Positions 63,828 to 64,000 of a DNA stretch of 64,000 nt are shown one piece after another; positions within the stretch are counted from its first letter, which is position 1; every line of letters begins with the position of its first letter. The stretch comes from CAWEQW01 sp963811365 (GTDB lineage: Bacteria > Actinomycetota > Actinomycetes > Propionibacteriales > Nocardioidaceae): the NCBI GenBank assembly GCA_963811365.1, contig CAWEQW010000008.1:992001-1056000 (forward strand). Reading direction: 5' to 3'. The notes beneath the pieces are model-generated. The model saw only the letters and a list, made by a program, of their open reading frames with translations. It did not search any database and was not told the DNA's origin. The translations under genes and the position numbers were made by a program.

Positions 63828-64000
63828 TCAGCGACGCTTGCCGGACTTGCGGCGACGGACAATGAGGGCATCGCTGGCCTTGCGCTTGCGCGTGCGACCC
63901 TCGGGCCTGCCCCAGGGGGAGACGGGGTGACGGCCACCGGAGGTCTTGCCCTCACCACCGCCGTGCGGGTGGTCGACCGGGTTCATCACGACACCGCGGA
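63828..64000 (-). CDS. rplB: 50S ribosomal protein L2, C-terminal end
   Basis: Only the last 57 codons are in the window: RGVVMNPVDHPHGGGEGKTSGGRHPVSPWGRPEGRTRKRK and a basic end KSGKRR. The conserved NPVDHPHGGG loop contacts the peptidyl-transferase region of 23S rRNA. The rest, and rplW-rplD-rplC-rpsJ in normal order, would lie to the right. Confidence 0.97.
   Translation of the reverse strand, partial: RGVVMNPVDHPHGGGEGKTSGGRHPVSPWGRPEGRTRKRKASDALIVRRRKSGKRR

Overview
The window is a contiguous stretch of very GC-rich bacterial chromosome. Many genes use GTG starts, 4-nt ATGA/GTGA overlaps are common, and the S10-spc-alpha ribosomal block has actinobacterial gene order, including a zinc-type S14. 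Other pointers are a mycothiol-dependent formaldehyde dehydrogenase, a GroEL with a Gly-His tail controlled by CIRCE elements, the OtsAB-independent trehalose enzymes TreY/TreZ, and a decayed DUF222 (13E12-type) HNH endonuclease. Taken together this suggests an actinomycete, most likely Propionibacteriales/Nocardioidaceae. That placement is inference from gene content and protein feel; no search was run.

Layout. 1-6.4 kb: start of an aldehyde dehydrogenase running off the left edge, a 44-codon gene, a small membrane protein, nitrilase, two IMP dehydrogenase paralogues and an ACT-GNAT protein. 6.5-8.8 kb: groES-groEL with two CIRCE operators around a recognisable promoter. 8.8-14.9 kb: a methyltransferase, a VOC protein, and treZ/treY. 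15-21.2 kb: the mscR/metallo-hydrolase pair, an HNH-endonuclease relic, two integral membrane proteins, and an ECF sigma factor with a membrane-anchored partner. 21.2-30.3 kb: a nine-gene leftward operon glmS-acpS-nnr-alr-hydrolase-(GNAT::tsaE)-tsaB-rimI-tsaD that joins amino-sugar and D-alanine supply to t6A tRNA modification. 30.3-36 kb: coaA, two tandem double-GNAT proteins, and rplM-rpsI-glmM. 36-49.5 kb: citrate synthase, HAD phosphatase, trypsin-like protease, acyl-CoA ligase, reductase-like protein, ABC-F, pyruvate phosphate dikinase, aldo-keto reductase, a small HTH/Clp-N cassette, methyltransferase and truA. 49.6-64 kb: rplQ back to rplB, i.e. the alpha, spc and most of the S10 operon, all leftward, cut by the right edge inside rplB.

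Most of the window is core housekeeping. The points that deserve a second look are: (i) about 13 apparent single-base frameshifts confined to 3.3-14.4 kb, hitting guaB3, groEL, a methyltransferase, treZ and treY, while none was seen from 15 to 64 kb, which looks more like locally poor sequence than gene decay; (ii) a compact autoregulatory-looking HTH + Clp-N-domain cassette with two palindromes over a probably leaderless promoter; (iii) a GNAT-TsaE fusion; (iv) two gene relics (DUF222 HNH endonuclease, response regulator); (v) promoter/operator structures at groES, rplM, ppdK and the sigma factor. No rRNA, tRNA, CRISPR array, insertion sequence, prophage or clear defence system was found.
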